Shown here piece by piece: positions 17,488 through 25,208 of a stretch of DNA of 64,000 bases. The notes below the pieces were generated by a model. That model did no database searches and was not told the DNA's origin. It was given only the letters and a program-made list of their open reading frames with translations. Within the stretch, counting starts at the first letter, position 1, and each line of letters opens with the position of its first letter. The DNA comes from BOG-224 sp963783505. GTDB taxonomy: Bacteria > Acidobacteriota > Terriglobia > Bryobacterales > Bryobacteraceae. The DNA is taken from positions 186,001 to 250,000 of the forward strand of contig CAWAOP010000019.1 in assembly GCA_963783505.1 (NCBI GenBank), read 5' to 3'. Position numbers and translations under genes: made by a program.

Positions 17488-18281
17488 ACATAACGCTTAT
17501 CGGCAGGAACCAGCAGGTGACAACAGGTCACGACGGTGAACAAGAGCAAGGCGGGAGCAAAAATCCAGGGGTGCGCCACCGCGCCCGGCAGGTTTTCCAG
17601 CTCCCGCAACAGACCTCCCAACGATGGGACGGGTTCCGGGATGCCCAAACCAAGCAGCCCGAGGTTGGCCTCCGCCAGCAAAAACAGCGGGACCGAGACC
17701 AGAAACTGCGCGCAGGCCAGCGGTAACAGGTTGGGCAGCAGGTGTACCGCGGCCAGGCGCCATCCCGAACATCCCGACGCTCGGGCGAACAAAGTGAAAT
17801 CCGAAGCCCTATGACGCTTCACGGCCGCCAGGATGATGCGGCACGGTCCGGCCCACCCCAGCAAGCCGAGCATCCCGAACGTCACCAGGATAGAGGCCGG
17901 AGCCGGCGCGTCGAGCGGCAGCACGGCGCGAACCGCCAGGAGCGCGAAGAGCATGGGAAGCGACAGGCACATATCCGCCATCGCCGTAATCGCCCGCTCC
18001 GCGCGCCGCCCCAGGCACCCGCCCGCGAGACCCGCCAGCATGGCGAGAACGCCGGAAATCAGGGCCGCCGCGGGCGCGAACAGCAGCGAGATTCTGCCAC
18101 CGTACAACATGCGGGAGAGCCGGTCGCGCCCGAGCGCATCCGTCCCCAGCGGGAACTGGCGGGATGCGGGCGCATTGGGCGCGTCGCGGAACTGCCTGGA
18201 ATACGAGTAGGGCGCTACGCCGTTGGCCAGAAGCAGAACCAGGGTGACGCAAACGAGCAGGATGCCGGCTGTCAGTCGCAT
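17484..18281 (-). CDS. peptide ABC transporter permease (DppC-like)
   Basis: A 265-residue inner-membrane permease. It opens with one transmembrane segment (GILLVCVTLVLLLANGVAPY) and the DppC hallmark FPLGTDALGRDRLSRMLYGGRISL, then five more hydrophobic segments. The EAA-type loop that contacts the ATPase is around SDFTLFARASGCSGWRLAAVHLLPNLLP. The usual GLGIPEPVPSLGGLL motif is near the end. It starts about 12 bases after a predicted sigma54 transcription start, with no ribosome site but an inverted repeat over the ATG. It is the first gene of a permease-SBP-ATPase operon; its partner DppB lies upstream in a separate unit. Confidence 0.87.
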   Translation of the reverse strand: MRLTAGILLVCVTLVLLLANGVAPYSYSRQFRDAPNAPASRQFPLGTDALGRDRLSRMLYGGRISLLFAPAAALISGVLAMLAGLAGGCLGRRAERAITAMADMCLSLPMLFALLAVRAVLPLDAPAPASILVTFGMLGLLGWAGPCRIILAAVKRHRASDFTLFARASGCSGWRLAAVHLLPNLLPLACAQFLVSVPLFLLAEANLGLLGLGIPEPVPSLGGLLRELENLPGAVAHPWIFAPALLLFTVVTCCHLLVPADKRYV

Positions 18282-18300
18282 GAGAGTTTCAGACTCTCAT
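18280..18300. promoter_or_regulatory. inverted repeat over the permease start codon
   Basis: ATGAGAGT-ttcag-ACTCTCAT, eight-base perfect arms, covers the start codon of the DppC-like gene and the predicted sigma54 transcription start. It could be an operator or an RNA hairpin that hides the start codon; the other sigma54 promoter in the window does not have it. Confidence 0.4.
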
Positions 18301-18303
18301 TAC

Positions 18304-18319
18304 TGCAATCGAAGCGCCA
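18304..18319 (-). promoter_or_regulatory. sigma54 promoter of the DppC-SBP-DppD operon
   Basis: On the minus strand TGGCGCTTCGATTGCA. The -24 GG and -12 GC are separated by exactly ten bases and the flanks fit the TGGCAC-N5-TTGCA consensus well. The predicted transcription start is near 18293, about 12 bases before the ATG. The preceding bases ACTTAGTAATGGC are nearly identical to those at the S8 peptidase promoter. Confidence 0.68.
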
Positions 18320-18363
18320 TTACTAAGTGTCTTGTTTGCGCCACTACAGGCGGGCCGGCAGGG

Positions 18364-18394
18364 GACAGACTGTCATGCCGGGACAAAGTGTCCC
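18364..18394. promoter_or_regulatory. tandem palindromic activator sites
   Basis: Two palindromes: GACA-GAC-TGTC (18364-18374, centre 18369) and GGGACA-AAG-TGTCCC (18380-18394, centre 18387), 18 bases centre to centre. They lie about 65-80 bases upstream of the sigma54 element, the position expected for an enhancer-binding protein dimer pair. The same arrangement, with the same 18-base spacing, is at 22099-22130. Confidence 0.62.
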
Positions 18395-18974
18395 AGGGGC
18401 GGCTTGCGGTCGCGCGAAACCGAGTGGATCGGGAGCGCGCCGGACAAGTGGATGAGTCGGTTGCGGGAGGGCCGCCGGGCCTAACCCGGATTTATCATCG
18501 CCCAGATCATCGCTTCTTACGGTTTGTATCAGGGCATGACTTCAGTCATGCCAGTAAGCGCAGGTAGTTATTGGGCTTTAGCCCCTGTCCGTGGCTGCGG
18601 GTAGGCACATCGGCCGGCCTTGCGGAGCGCGGGCTAAAGCCCACCGACTGTCGCATCGCACGGCCCGGCTGAAATCGGGCCCTCCGTCGAAAATGCCTGT
18701 CTGCCATTGGCGCTTCGCTCCTCGGCCCGGCTGCTACAGAGTCGGTGATCGGCACGACTAAAGGTCGTGCCCTGTTACAAGGCAATCGCTTCAGTCTTTG
18801 TTCTTGCCGCTGAGAGCTTCTTTCATCATGGGGCTGATACAAAACAGTTCAGCGTGGCGGAGCGTATCGCTCCTAAGCGCTGAGGCCGAACGCAAAATCG
18901 ATGAGAAATGCGGGCTAACAGAGATGGCGCTGACTCGAACCGAATGCGCCTTGTTGGGCCGTTGGAGAGGCCGG
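18395..18974. other. intergenic stretch with repeat element
   Basis: No gene is supported. Most of it is the REP-like element at 18522-18782; the rest between the palindromes and the DppB stop shows no further recognisable signal. Confidence 0.5.
18522..18782. repeat. REP-like composite hairpin element (copy 1)
   Basis: Bounded by TTGTATCAGG (18524-18533) and its imperfect inverse CCTGTTACAA (18771-18780). Inside are short hairpins: GGCATGAC-ttca-GTCATGCC (18533-18552), GGGCTTTAGCCC near 18573, GGGCTAAAGCCC near 18630, and GGCACGAC-taaag-GTCGTGCC (18751-18771). The same boundaries and hairpin type recur at 22316-22456. Confidence 0.65.
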
Positions 18975-19985
18975 TTAGACCTGGGCCTCGCGCGCCGCGC
19001 GAGCCGTATCCGCAATCAGATTGGCGATCACGGTGATGGCGGCGATCAGCAGGGTGACATTCACGAGCACCGGCAAATCGCGGGCTTGGGCGGCCTGCCA
19101 GATCAACTGACCCACTCCCGGCGAGTCGCATAGCGCTTCAACGGGGATGGTGGCGCCGACCGCCATGCTTATGGAGACGCCGGCCAGGGCGAGCAACTCG
19201 GGGAGCACGGGCGCGACCAGGTGGCGCGCGATCACGCGGAGCGGGCTCACGCCCATGGCATGAGCCGCCAGAATGTGAGGCGCCGACCCGGCCTCGCGCG
19301 CCAAGTCTCGAAGATACCGGAAAATGCGAGGGAACACGATGCACGCAATGGCTACCGCCGGGCCGGCGCCGATATACACGCAAACCAGCGCCACCAGCGC
19401 CGACGGGGCGCACAGCAGCGCTCCGGTTACCGCGGAAGCGGCGGCCTCGGCGCCTCTGCGCCGGCGCAATCCGAGAGCGACGGCCACGGTCAACGCCAAA
19501 AGCCATGCCAGCGCCAAGCCGGCCAGGCCGGATAGCACGCTAACGGCCAGCCGTTCCGCAAGGAGTTCCTTTACCGGGCGGCCCAGAGACACCGAAGTCC
19601 CAAGGTCGCCTTGGGTGAGCCGCCGGAGGTAGTTCCAATAATACGCGGCCACATTGGCCGATTCGGCGCCCTGCCGCTCAATGGCTTCCCGGCTGCCGTC
19701 TGCCAGGCGGGAATCGAGCAGCCTTTCGTCCATCCCGAATCCCGGCGCCGTCCTCACCAGCGTAGCGGCCAACAAACCCGCCAGCAGGCAAACCGCAAGC
19801 GCGCCCGCGATCCGCAAAGCCAAAGCGGAGACCCATCGCGGGCAGCGCCACGCCGTCGGGATTCTCGCCGCCTCTCCCCAAGCGCCGCCGGGCAACTCGC
19901 CCGCGAGGCCGAACGGCCCCAGATAGCCCGCCGCCGGCGACGCGACGGATGCGGTTGCGGAAAGAGAGAGGAGGCGAGGCAGCAT
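18975..19985 (-). CDS. peptide ABC transporter permease (DppB-like)
   Basis: A 336-residue inner-membrane permease. After a long non-conserved N-terminus (about 55 residues) comes the first membrane segment (IAGALAVCLLAGLLAATLV). A periplasmic part with YWNYLRRLTQGDLGTSVSLGRPV, a DppB hallmark, follows, then five membrane segments. The ATPase-contact loop is about PHILAAHAMGVSPLRVIARHLVAPVLPELLA; the end has the ALCDSPGVGQLIWQAAQARDLPVL motif. AAGGAG lies about nine bases before the ATG. It is in a separate unit between the S8 peptidase gene and the DppC operon; no sigma54 element is visible in front of it, so it may be read through from the peptidase gene. Confidence 0.85.
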   Translation of the reverse strand: MLPRLLSLSATASVASPAAGYLGPFGLAGELPGGAWGEAARIPTAWRCPRWVSALALRIAGALAVCLLAGLLAATLVRTAPGFGMDERLLDSRLADGSREAIERQGAESANVAAYYWNYLRRLTQGDLGTSVSLGRPVKELLAERLAVSVLSGLAGLALAWLLALTVAVALGLRRRRGAEAAASAVTGALLCAPSALVALVCVYIGAGPAVAIACIVFPRIFRYLRDLAREAGSAPHILAAHAMGVSPLRVIARHLVAPVLPELLALAGVSISMAVGATIPVEALCDSPGVGQLIWQAAQARDLPVLVNVTLLIAAITVIANLIADTARAAREAQV

Positions 19986-20009
19986 TTAATTCGCTCCTTC
20001 TTCGGAGAA

Positions 20010-20038
20010 GTCCCGGACCTGATCTTCAGGTCCGGGAC
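20010..20038. repeat. perfect 13-bp hairpin between S8 peptidase and DppB genes
   Basis: GTCCCGGACCTGA-tct-TCAGGTCCGGGAC. It lies 25 bases upstream of the DppB start on the minus strand and 180 bases after the S8 stop. No T-run follows on the minus strand, so it is not a classical terminator; it could weaken read-through, stabilise RNA 3' ends, or be an operator. Confidence 0.55.
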
Positions 20039-20215
20039 GGAAAAGATCGCCCCACGTCGTGGATCCGGGAGCGGTCCGATTGAGGAACCTCATCCCCCGG
20101 CTTACATTGAGGGGGCGAGTGCAGAAACCCAACGGCGAAGTTGAAACTGGTGAGATCTGGCATTCTCTGTTCATATTTTGTACCTCGCTAGGGACGGGCA
20201 TGTCGGCCTGCCGCC

Positions 20216-22015
20216 CTACTTCTCACCCTTCGCATTGATCGACGTTGCGCCGGGAGTGGAAGTGGCCCAGGACGTCGACGAAGCCCAAATCGAGGAGAAG
20301 CCTTGGGTGGTCGATTGGGCCACGGGCGTCGAGTAGCTGAGGTTGATCTTGTCACCCCAGACTACCTGGTCGCCCCAGACTACCTGGTCGCCCCAGACTA
20401 CCTGGTCGCCCCAGACTACCTGATCGCCCCACACCACCTGATCGCCCCACACCACCTGGTTGGCGTTGACGAGGGAGAAGGTGTTGGTGCTGGAACTATA
20501 AACGGCTACGGGAGACGGCGCCGTGCCGTTGGCGAGAAGCGAGCTATTGATGGCCGCCAGGACGTCGAGGTAGCCGGCGCCCACGGAGAAGATGTCATAG
20601 TAATCGGTGTACTGGAGCCCGGAGGTGGGGTCGGTGGCGACGGTGCAGGTGGGGAACGTCTTGCTGGCAGTCGCCATCAGTCGCGCCTTGACCTGATCCG
20701 GAGTCATCGACGGGTTCTGCTGCAACAGGATGGCGGCGGCCCCGGCGACCACCGGAGTGGCCATGCTGGTGCCGTTTAGTGTGAAGTACTCCGACGTGGA
20801 GTTGGCTGGGGCTCCGTAGAGCGTCGGGGCGACCAGGTTAGCTGGGTACTCGAGGTCGAGAGTGCTCCCCGGTACGCGAAGCGATTTCACATAGTTGCCC
20901 GGCGCCACCAGATCGGGTTTCGCGAAGTGGTCCGCGATCGTGGGGCCTTTGGAACTGTAGCTGGCGAGCATGTCGTCTCCCTTGGCCGCCGTCCCCTCGG
21001 CCTTCATGGCGCCAACGGTGATCACAAAGGGATCGTTGCCGGGAGCGCTGATCGTGCCGTAGCCGTCGTTGGCCGCCGTGTTGTCGCGCCCGTCGTTTCC
21101 GGCTGCCACCACAACGGTAATGCCGGCCTGGTAAGCCGCCTCGACCGCTTGGCACAGCGGGTCGTCCGCAAAGGTCTCGTAGACTGCGCGGCCCGCCGAG
21201 AGGTTGATCACCCGAATGTTGTAGGTGGACTGAAGCTCGATCGCCCGGTCGACGGCGGCGATGATGGCGCTATCCGTTCCGCTCCCGTTTTCATCCAGAA
21301 CCCGGAGGTTGATCAGATTGACGCCCGGGGCCACGCCCTGGTACAGGCCGTTGGATGCGGCGCCGCTGCCGCCCACGATGCCGGCGACATGCGTCCCGTG
21401 GCCGTAGAGGTCGGTCGTGACGCCCTCCCCCGTAAAGTCTTCGTTGTAGACCACGCGGCCGGCCAGGTCGGGGTGGGTGGAATCGATGCCGCTGTCGATT
21501 ACGGCGACGCCGATGCCTTTGCCGGTCAGCCCGTATTGGTTCACCGCGTAATAGCTTCCGACCGTGGCGGTGGTGATATCCAGTTGCTGTTTCACCTTGC
21601 GGTCGGTTGTGACGCGCTTCACCCCGGCTATTTTAGAGAACGCCGTCAATTGCGACGCCGGTATGGTGACCACCTGCACTTTGGGAATGTGCTTGAACTG
21701 CTTGTTGACGCTTACACCCAAGCCGGTCATGGTCTTAGTGGAGGCGGCCGTGGGAGCGGCGGAGTACCCCACGAGGACTTTGACAGTTTGGGCCTGAGCC
21801 GAAACAGCGGAGGACTGGGTCGAGACGGTCGAGGACTGGGTCGAGACAGCTTGACTCGCCGCGGCGACGTCCGCGGCGATCACGCTGACCGCGGCCGGAC
21901 CTGGAATAGTGGCGACCGTGGTAGTTTTCGCGGCCGAACTGGAAGTGGCGGTCGATTGGGCGAACGCCAGACTTGCGATGGAGAGTGCCAGAGCTAAGTT
22001 GAGAGTGAGTTTCAT
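20216..22015 (-). CDS. secreted subtilisin-like S8 serine peptidase with VVWGD repeats
   Basis: A 599-residue exported subtilase. The signal peptide is MKLTLNLALALSIASLAFAQ, and a Ser/Thr/Gln/Val-rich linker follows (to about 75). An inhibitor I9-like propeptide spans about 77-150. The catalytic triad is intact: Asp174 (VAVIDSGID), His206 (GHGTHVAG) and Ser417 (NGTSMATP), with oxyanion Asn307 (VAAGNDG). Residues 520-555 are six exact copies of QVVWGD; a Ser/Thr-rich tail with no anchor follows. It should degrade extracellular protein to peptides for the Dpp-type importer encoded downstream. It has GAGG before the ATG and is preceded by a sigma54 promoter with tandem palindromes. Confidence 0.93.
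   Translation of the reverse strand: MKLTLNLALALSIASLAFAQSTATSSSAAKTTTVATIPGPAAVSVIAADVAAASQAVSTQSSTVSTQSSAVSAQAQTVKVLVGYSAAPTAASTKTMTGLGVSVNKQFKHIPKVQVVTIPASQLTAFSKIAGVKRVTTDRKVKQQLDITTATVGSYYAVNQYGLTGKGIGVAVIDSGIDSTHPDLAGRVVYNEDFTGEGVTTDLYGHGTHVAGIVGGSGAASNGLYQGVAPGVNLINLRVLDENGSGTDSAIIAAVDRAIELQSTYNIRVINLSAGRAVYETFADDPLCQAVEAAYQAGITVVVAAGNDGRDNTAANDGYGTISAPGNDPFVITVGAMKAEGTAAKGDDMLASYSSKGPTIADHFAKPDLVAPGNYVKSLRVPGSTLDLEYPANLVAPTLYGAPANSTSEYFTLNGTSMATPVVAGAAAILLQQNPSMTPDQVKARLMATASKTFPTCTVATDPTSGLQYTDYYDIFSVGAGYLDVLAAINSSLLANGTAPSPVAVYSSSTNTFSLVNANQVVWGDQVVWGDQVVWGDQVVWGDQVVWGDQVVWGDKINLSYSTPVAQSTTQGFSSIWASSTSWATSTPGATSINAKGEK
20351..20458 (-). repeat. six 18-bp tandem repeats inside the S8 peptidase gene
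   Basis: Six in-frame units of 18 bases encode QVVWGD each. Units 1-4 read (plus strand) GTC(A/G)CCCCAGACTACCTG; units 5-6 are identical to each other and differ (ATCGCCCCACACCACCTG), which points to recent unit duplication within two subtypes. Copy number is likely to vary between strains. Confidence 0.9.
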
Positions 22016-22038
22016 TTAATTTCCTCGCCCCTCCTGAA

Positions 22039-22054
22039 TGCACTCCGACCGCCA
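22039..22054 (-). promoter_or_regulatory. sigma54 promoter of the S8 peptidase gene
   Basis: On the minus strand TGGCGGTCGGAGTGCA, with the -24 GG and -12 GC ten bases apart. Predicted start is near 22028, 13 bases before the ATG, giving a short leader containing GAGGAAA. The upstream flank ACTTAGCAATGGCG matches the DppC promoter flank in all but one position. Confidence 0.65.
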
Positions 22055-22098
22055 TTGCTAAGTAGTTCTATTTGCAATCCCGGAGAGCCAGCCGGCGA

Positions 22099-22130
22099 GG
22101 ACACAATGTCTCGTTGGGACAAAGTGTCCC
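22099..22130. promoter_or_regulatory. tandem palindromic activator sites
   Basis: GGACA-CAA-TGTC (22099-22110, centre 22105) and GGGACA-AAG-TGTCCC (22116-22130, centre 22123), centres 18 bases apart. The second site is identical over 15 bases to that at 18380-18394. Distance to the -12 GC is 82-83 bases in both loci. Confidence 0.62.
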
Positions 22131-22315
22131 AATCGCGGCGCCGCTCGGCCCGCCCCTGAGCGGGCCGGGCAGGCGGATGTGACTGTCTGGGTGAGTACAC
22201 CCCGATCGCGGGCGGGCGCCGGGAAGAGGGGGGGTGAATGAACCTGAAACCTGAAATCCGAAATCCAGCCCGACCGGGCTAGGACTTCATTAGCAAACCA
22301 GGGAAGCAAAAATGG

Positions 22316-22456
22316 TTTGTATCAGGGCACGGCTTTAGGCGTGCAGGACAACGCAGTCCAGCCGAACGCCTTTAGGCCCCGGATGCCACTCGGGGGCTAA
22401 AGCCCATACGTTGTTTGTACCTTTCGGCATGTCTAAAGACATGCCCTGATACAAGG
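22316..22456. repeat. REP-like composite hairpin element (copy 2)
   Basis: Bounded by perfect inverted TTGTATCAGG (22317-22326) and CCTGATACAA (22445-22454). It includes GGGCTAAAGCCC near 22395 and GGCATGTC-taaa-GACATGCC (22428-22447). Shorter than copy 1 (18522-18782) but with the same ends and modules. Confidence 0.68.
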
Positions 22457-22601
22457 CCTACTCAACTTCGGATTTCAGGATGAACTGCGGCTGCGCGTGT
22501 TCAAGATCGGAACGAGCGCCGTTTCCAGCCGTGTTTTCGCGAAGGCGGTTGAACCCGGTCCCGCGGATGCCGGGGTCCGGAAAGCGGAACCTAGCTCAGT
22601 C

Positions 22602-24512
22602 TCATTTCGCGGCTGCCGGGTGAAGGTCCGCGGCCGGCGCCACGGCGGCGGCCAGACGGGCCAAGTCATCGGCGCCCCGTTTGTGTTTTTTGCGAGCCTG
22701 TTTGGACAAGTACATGCGGCGATCCGCCTCCGCCAGGAGGGCCTCGGCGTCGGTGATTTCGTCCTTGCAGAACACGGCGCCGACGCTGACGTTGAGAAGC
22801 CGCTCGCCGCAGAGCTCGACGCCCGCGTCGATGGCGACTTTCTCCATGGCCTCCAGCTTCGCGGCGAGATCCTGCGCATGAAAGCCGGGAAGCACGAGGA
22901 CAAATTCATCGCCGCCCATGCGGGCGACGTAGTCGTATTCGCGGCAACAGGAGCGCAGGCCCGAAGCTACCAGCTTGAGGACTTTGTTTCCCTCCAGGTG
23001 GCCGAAGCGGTCGTTGACCTGTTTGAAGCCATCGAGATCGCAAACCATGAGCGCCAACTCCGACTTTTCTCTCCGGCAGCGCGCCAGCTCCGCATCGAGA
23101 TGCAGGAATAGAGACCGCGCGTTCGGGAGCGAAGTGAGCCCGTCGGTGGTAGCGGAGATGGCGACCTGCTCGAACTGCATGGCGTTTTCGATGGTGAGCG
23201 ATACCTTGGGCCGGACCGCAAGCAGGACCCGTAGATGGTCGTTGGTGAACGCGTCGGCGCCAAGGTGATAGAGCGCCAGCACGCCGGTCACGCCGATGGC
23301 GTTTTCCAACGGGACCGCCAGGGCCGAGCGGAGCGTGCTGAACTTGGCGGGGTCGTTCAGATAGCCGGGCTCGACGGACGGATTTCCGTTGACAATCGGT
23401 TTGCCCGTTTCGGCGACCCATCCGGCCAGTCCCTGGCCCACCGGTATTCGGAGAGACGCGAAGAGGCGGAAGTTTTCGCCGTTGACGTACTGCGGAATCA
23501 GAACTTCGTCGCGGCGGACATAAACGGCGATGGCGTCGTAGGGAATCAGACGCTGGAGGCGGCTATCCAGGACGCTCAGTGTCTCATGCAGGTTGAGCGA
23601 GTTGCCCAAATCCTGAGTCAGCTCATAGAGCGCATGGGCTTCCTGCCGGGCCGCCCCGATGGAGGACAGGAACTCGGGCTGACACGATCCCGAGGAGGCC
23701 GCCCTTTCCAACCCGGCGCCGGGAGCTTCTCCGTTCGATACTCTTACATCCCTGGACAATCGGCCGCCCTCCGGTTCCGCGGCCCAGACCAGCTTCTCCA
23801 TCTCTTCGAAACCCTGCCGGAGCGCCCGGACGACGGCGGGGTCGAAATTCTTGTCGGCTTCCGATTCAATCAAAGCCAGGGCCTCGTCGAACGGCATGGC
23901 GCGGCGGTACTGGCGGTCGGAGGCGAGCGCGTCCAGGCAGTCCACGGCGGTGAGAATGCGCGCGCCGATGGGAATATTTTCGCCGGACAAGCCGTCCGGG
24001 TAGCCGGTTCCATCCCAGCGTTCGTGGTGGGCGCGGACGATCGGGACCACCGGATACGGGAATTCGACGCGAGCCAGAATCTCGGCCCCCACCACCGGAT
24101 GGATCTTCATCTTCTCGAATTCCTCGGCCGTGAGCTTGCCCGGTTTCGAGATGATGTGCTCCGGTACCGCCAGCTTTCCAATGTCGTGGAGGATGGATGC
24201 CGCGCGCAGCGCCTGGAGTTCGTTTTCCTCCAAGCCCAGCCTCTTGCCAAGCTCCACCGCATAGATCTGAACGCGCTGCAAGTGGTCGTGCGTCGTATAG
24301 TCTTTGGCTTCAATCGCCAGCGCGAGCGCTTCGATAGTCCTCAAGTGCAGGGCGGCCATTTCCTCCGCATGGAGTTTCTCCGCTTCCAGGCGCCCCAGGT
24401 ACAGCCTATAAGAGCGGAAGATGACATAGACTACCGGGAGCGTAAGGAACGTGACCTCCCATCCGAACTGATGGTTGAACGCGTGGATTCCGGCTGCGCA
24501 AGCGGCGCCCAC
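22602..24512 (-). CDS. HD-GYP/GAF/GGDEF cyclic-di-GMP protein, catalytic part
   Basis: 636 residues read after a one-base insertion in the same gene as the membrane part upstream. Order: a last membrane segment (FLTLPVVYVIFRSYRLYL), then an HD-GYP-like phosphodiesterase with DHLQRV, the metal-binding HDIGK, RAHHERWDGTGYPDGL and the usual helices (about 60-230). Next is a GAF sensor domain (about 280-430, GQGLAGWVAETGKPI...LAVPLENAIGVTGVLALY). Last is a GGDEF diguanylate cyclase with intact MGGDEF (about 450-600). Both synthesis and breakdown motifs look intact, so net activity probably depends on the GAF and membrane domains. A Lys/Ala-rich tail ends it. Confidence 0.88.
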   Translation of the reverse strand: MGAACAAGIHAFNHQFGWEVTFLTLPVVYVIFRSYRLYLGRLEAEKLHAEEMAALHLRTIEALALAIEAKDYTTHDHLQRVQIYAVELGKRLGLEENELQALRAASILHDIGKLAVPEHIISKPGKLTAEEFEKMKIHPVVGAEILARVEFPYPVVPIVRAHHERWDGTGYPDGLSGENIPIGARILTAVDCLDALASDRQYRRAMPFDEALALIESEADKNFDPAVVRALRQGFEEMEKLVWAAEPEGGRLSRDVRVSNGEAPGAGLERAASSGSCQPEFLSSIGAARQEAHALYELTQDLGNSLNLHETLSVLDSRLQRLIPYDAIAVYVRRDEVLIPQYVNGENFRLFASLRIPVGQGLAGWVAETGKPIVNGNPSVEPGYLNDPAKFSTLRSALAVPLENAIGVTGVLALYHLGADAFTNDHLRVLLAVRPKVSLTIENAMQFEQVAISATTDGLTSLPNARSLFLHLDAELARCRREKSELALMVCDLDGFKQVNDRFGHLEGNKVLKLVASGLRSCCREYDYVARMGGDEFVLVLPGFHAQDLAAKLEAMEKVAIDAGVELCGERLLNVSVGAVFCKDEITDAEALLAEADRRMYLSKQARKKHKRGADDLARLAAAVAPAADLHPAAAK

Positions 24513-25146
24513 CAGATAGTAAGGAAACGTCCAGAGATAACACTCCTGCCAAGTCCGGTAAACGCTCTTGGATTCCGTCGACGGCCACGACGATGGCGAT
24601 CGACAACGAGTTGGTCAGGAAGTAGGCGGTGGAGGCGAACGCAATGCCAAGCAACAGGCGTTCCGCGCCTCCCACCAGCCGATAGACGGCATAGCCTGCG
24701 TAGACCGCGAGCGAAATGCTCGACAGGTTGAAGGCGAGCTTCATCGCATTCGGCCGCGTCTTCGTCCGCCATACGGACTGCAACGCCGCGGCGAGGCAGG
24801 CCAGGGCCACGGTCTGCGCGCAGCCAAAATCCATCAGGCTCAGCAGGACGAATACATAGCTGACGGACATGGTTCCGTGAATACCGGGGAGAGACACTTT
24901 GAGCCCGGCTCCGAAGAGAGCAAGGGCCAGGAGACAGAGGTATTGGAAAGACGGGAAGCCGTTCCACCCGGCGACGGCAAACGCCAGACACGCCACTCCG
25001 CCGGCGAAAACGGCGCCGATATAGCACCGCGCTTTAATCCCCACGCTTCTACATATCGTCCGCAAGCCTGAAGCCCGGAGGATCTTCGGTCTGTGGCCGG
25101 CAGGCGCTGGTTTCTCCGACCCTTCCGGAGCACGAACGCGCCGCAT
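24406..25146 (-). CDS. HD-GYP/GAF/GGDEF protein, N-terminal membrane part (frame broken near 24570)
   Basis: The first 190 or so codons encode a polytopic membrane domain: CYIGAVFAGGVACLAFAVAGW, YLCLLALALFGAGLKVSLPG, SVSYVFVLLSLMDFG, and further segments through FLTNSLSIAIVVAVDG. An extra base near 24567-24576 then shifts the frame. Removing one A reads VDGSKSVYRTWQECYLWTFP, which continues into the catalytic part at 24512. The restored protein would be about 845 residues with a MASE-like sensor, HD-GYP, GAF and GGDEF. The start at 25146 is 62 bases from the divergent sigma54 activator gene. Confidence 0.78.
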   Translation of the reverse strand: MRRVRAPEGSEKPAPAGHRPKILRASGLRTICRSVGIKARCYIGAVFAGGVACLAFAVAGWNGFPSFQYLCLLALALFGAGLKVSLPGIHGTMSVSYVFVLLSLMDFGCAQTVALACLAAALQSVWRTKTRPNAMKLAFNLSSISLAVYAGYAVYRLVGGAERLLLGIAFASTAYFLTNSLSIAIVVAVDGIQERLPDLAGVLSLDVSLLSGGRRLRSRNPRVQPSVRMGGHVPYAPGSLCHLPLL

Positions 25147-25208
25147 GGATTATCGAATTCCGGCCGCCGGAGTCAAGCGCCGCGGCGGCCCGCCCATTCC
25201 CGGCCGAT

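Larger units (their letters stand above)
22016..22601. other. intergenic stretch upstream of the S8 peptidase
   Basis: Nearly 600 bases without a supported gene. It holds the sigma54 promoter (22039), the tandem palindromes (22099-22130) and a REP-like element (22316-22456). The remainder shows nothing I can name. Confidence 0.5.

Noticed and set aside
20351..20458. Possible CRISPR-like repeats
   Set aside because: Six contiguous 18-bp units without spacers, in frame and coding QVVWGD in the S8 peptidase.
23235..24731. 498-codon plus-strand ORF opposite the HD-GYP gene
   Set aside because: Antisense of conserved HD and GAF domains; no domain of its own.
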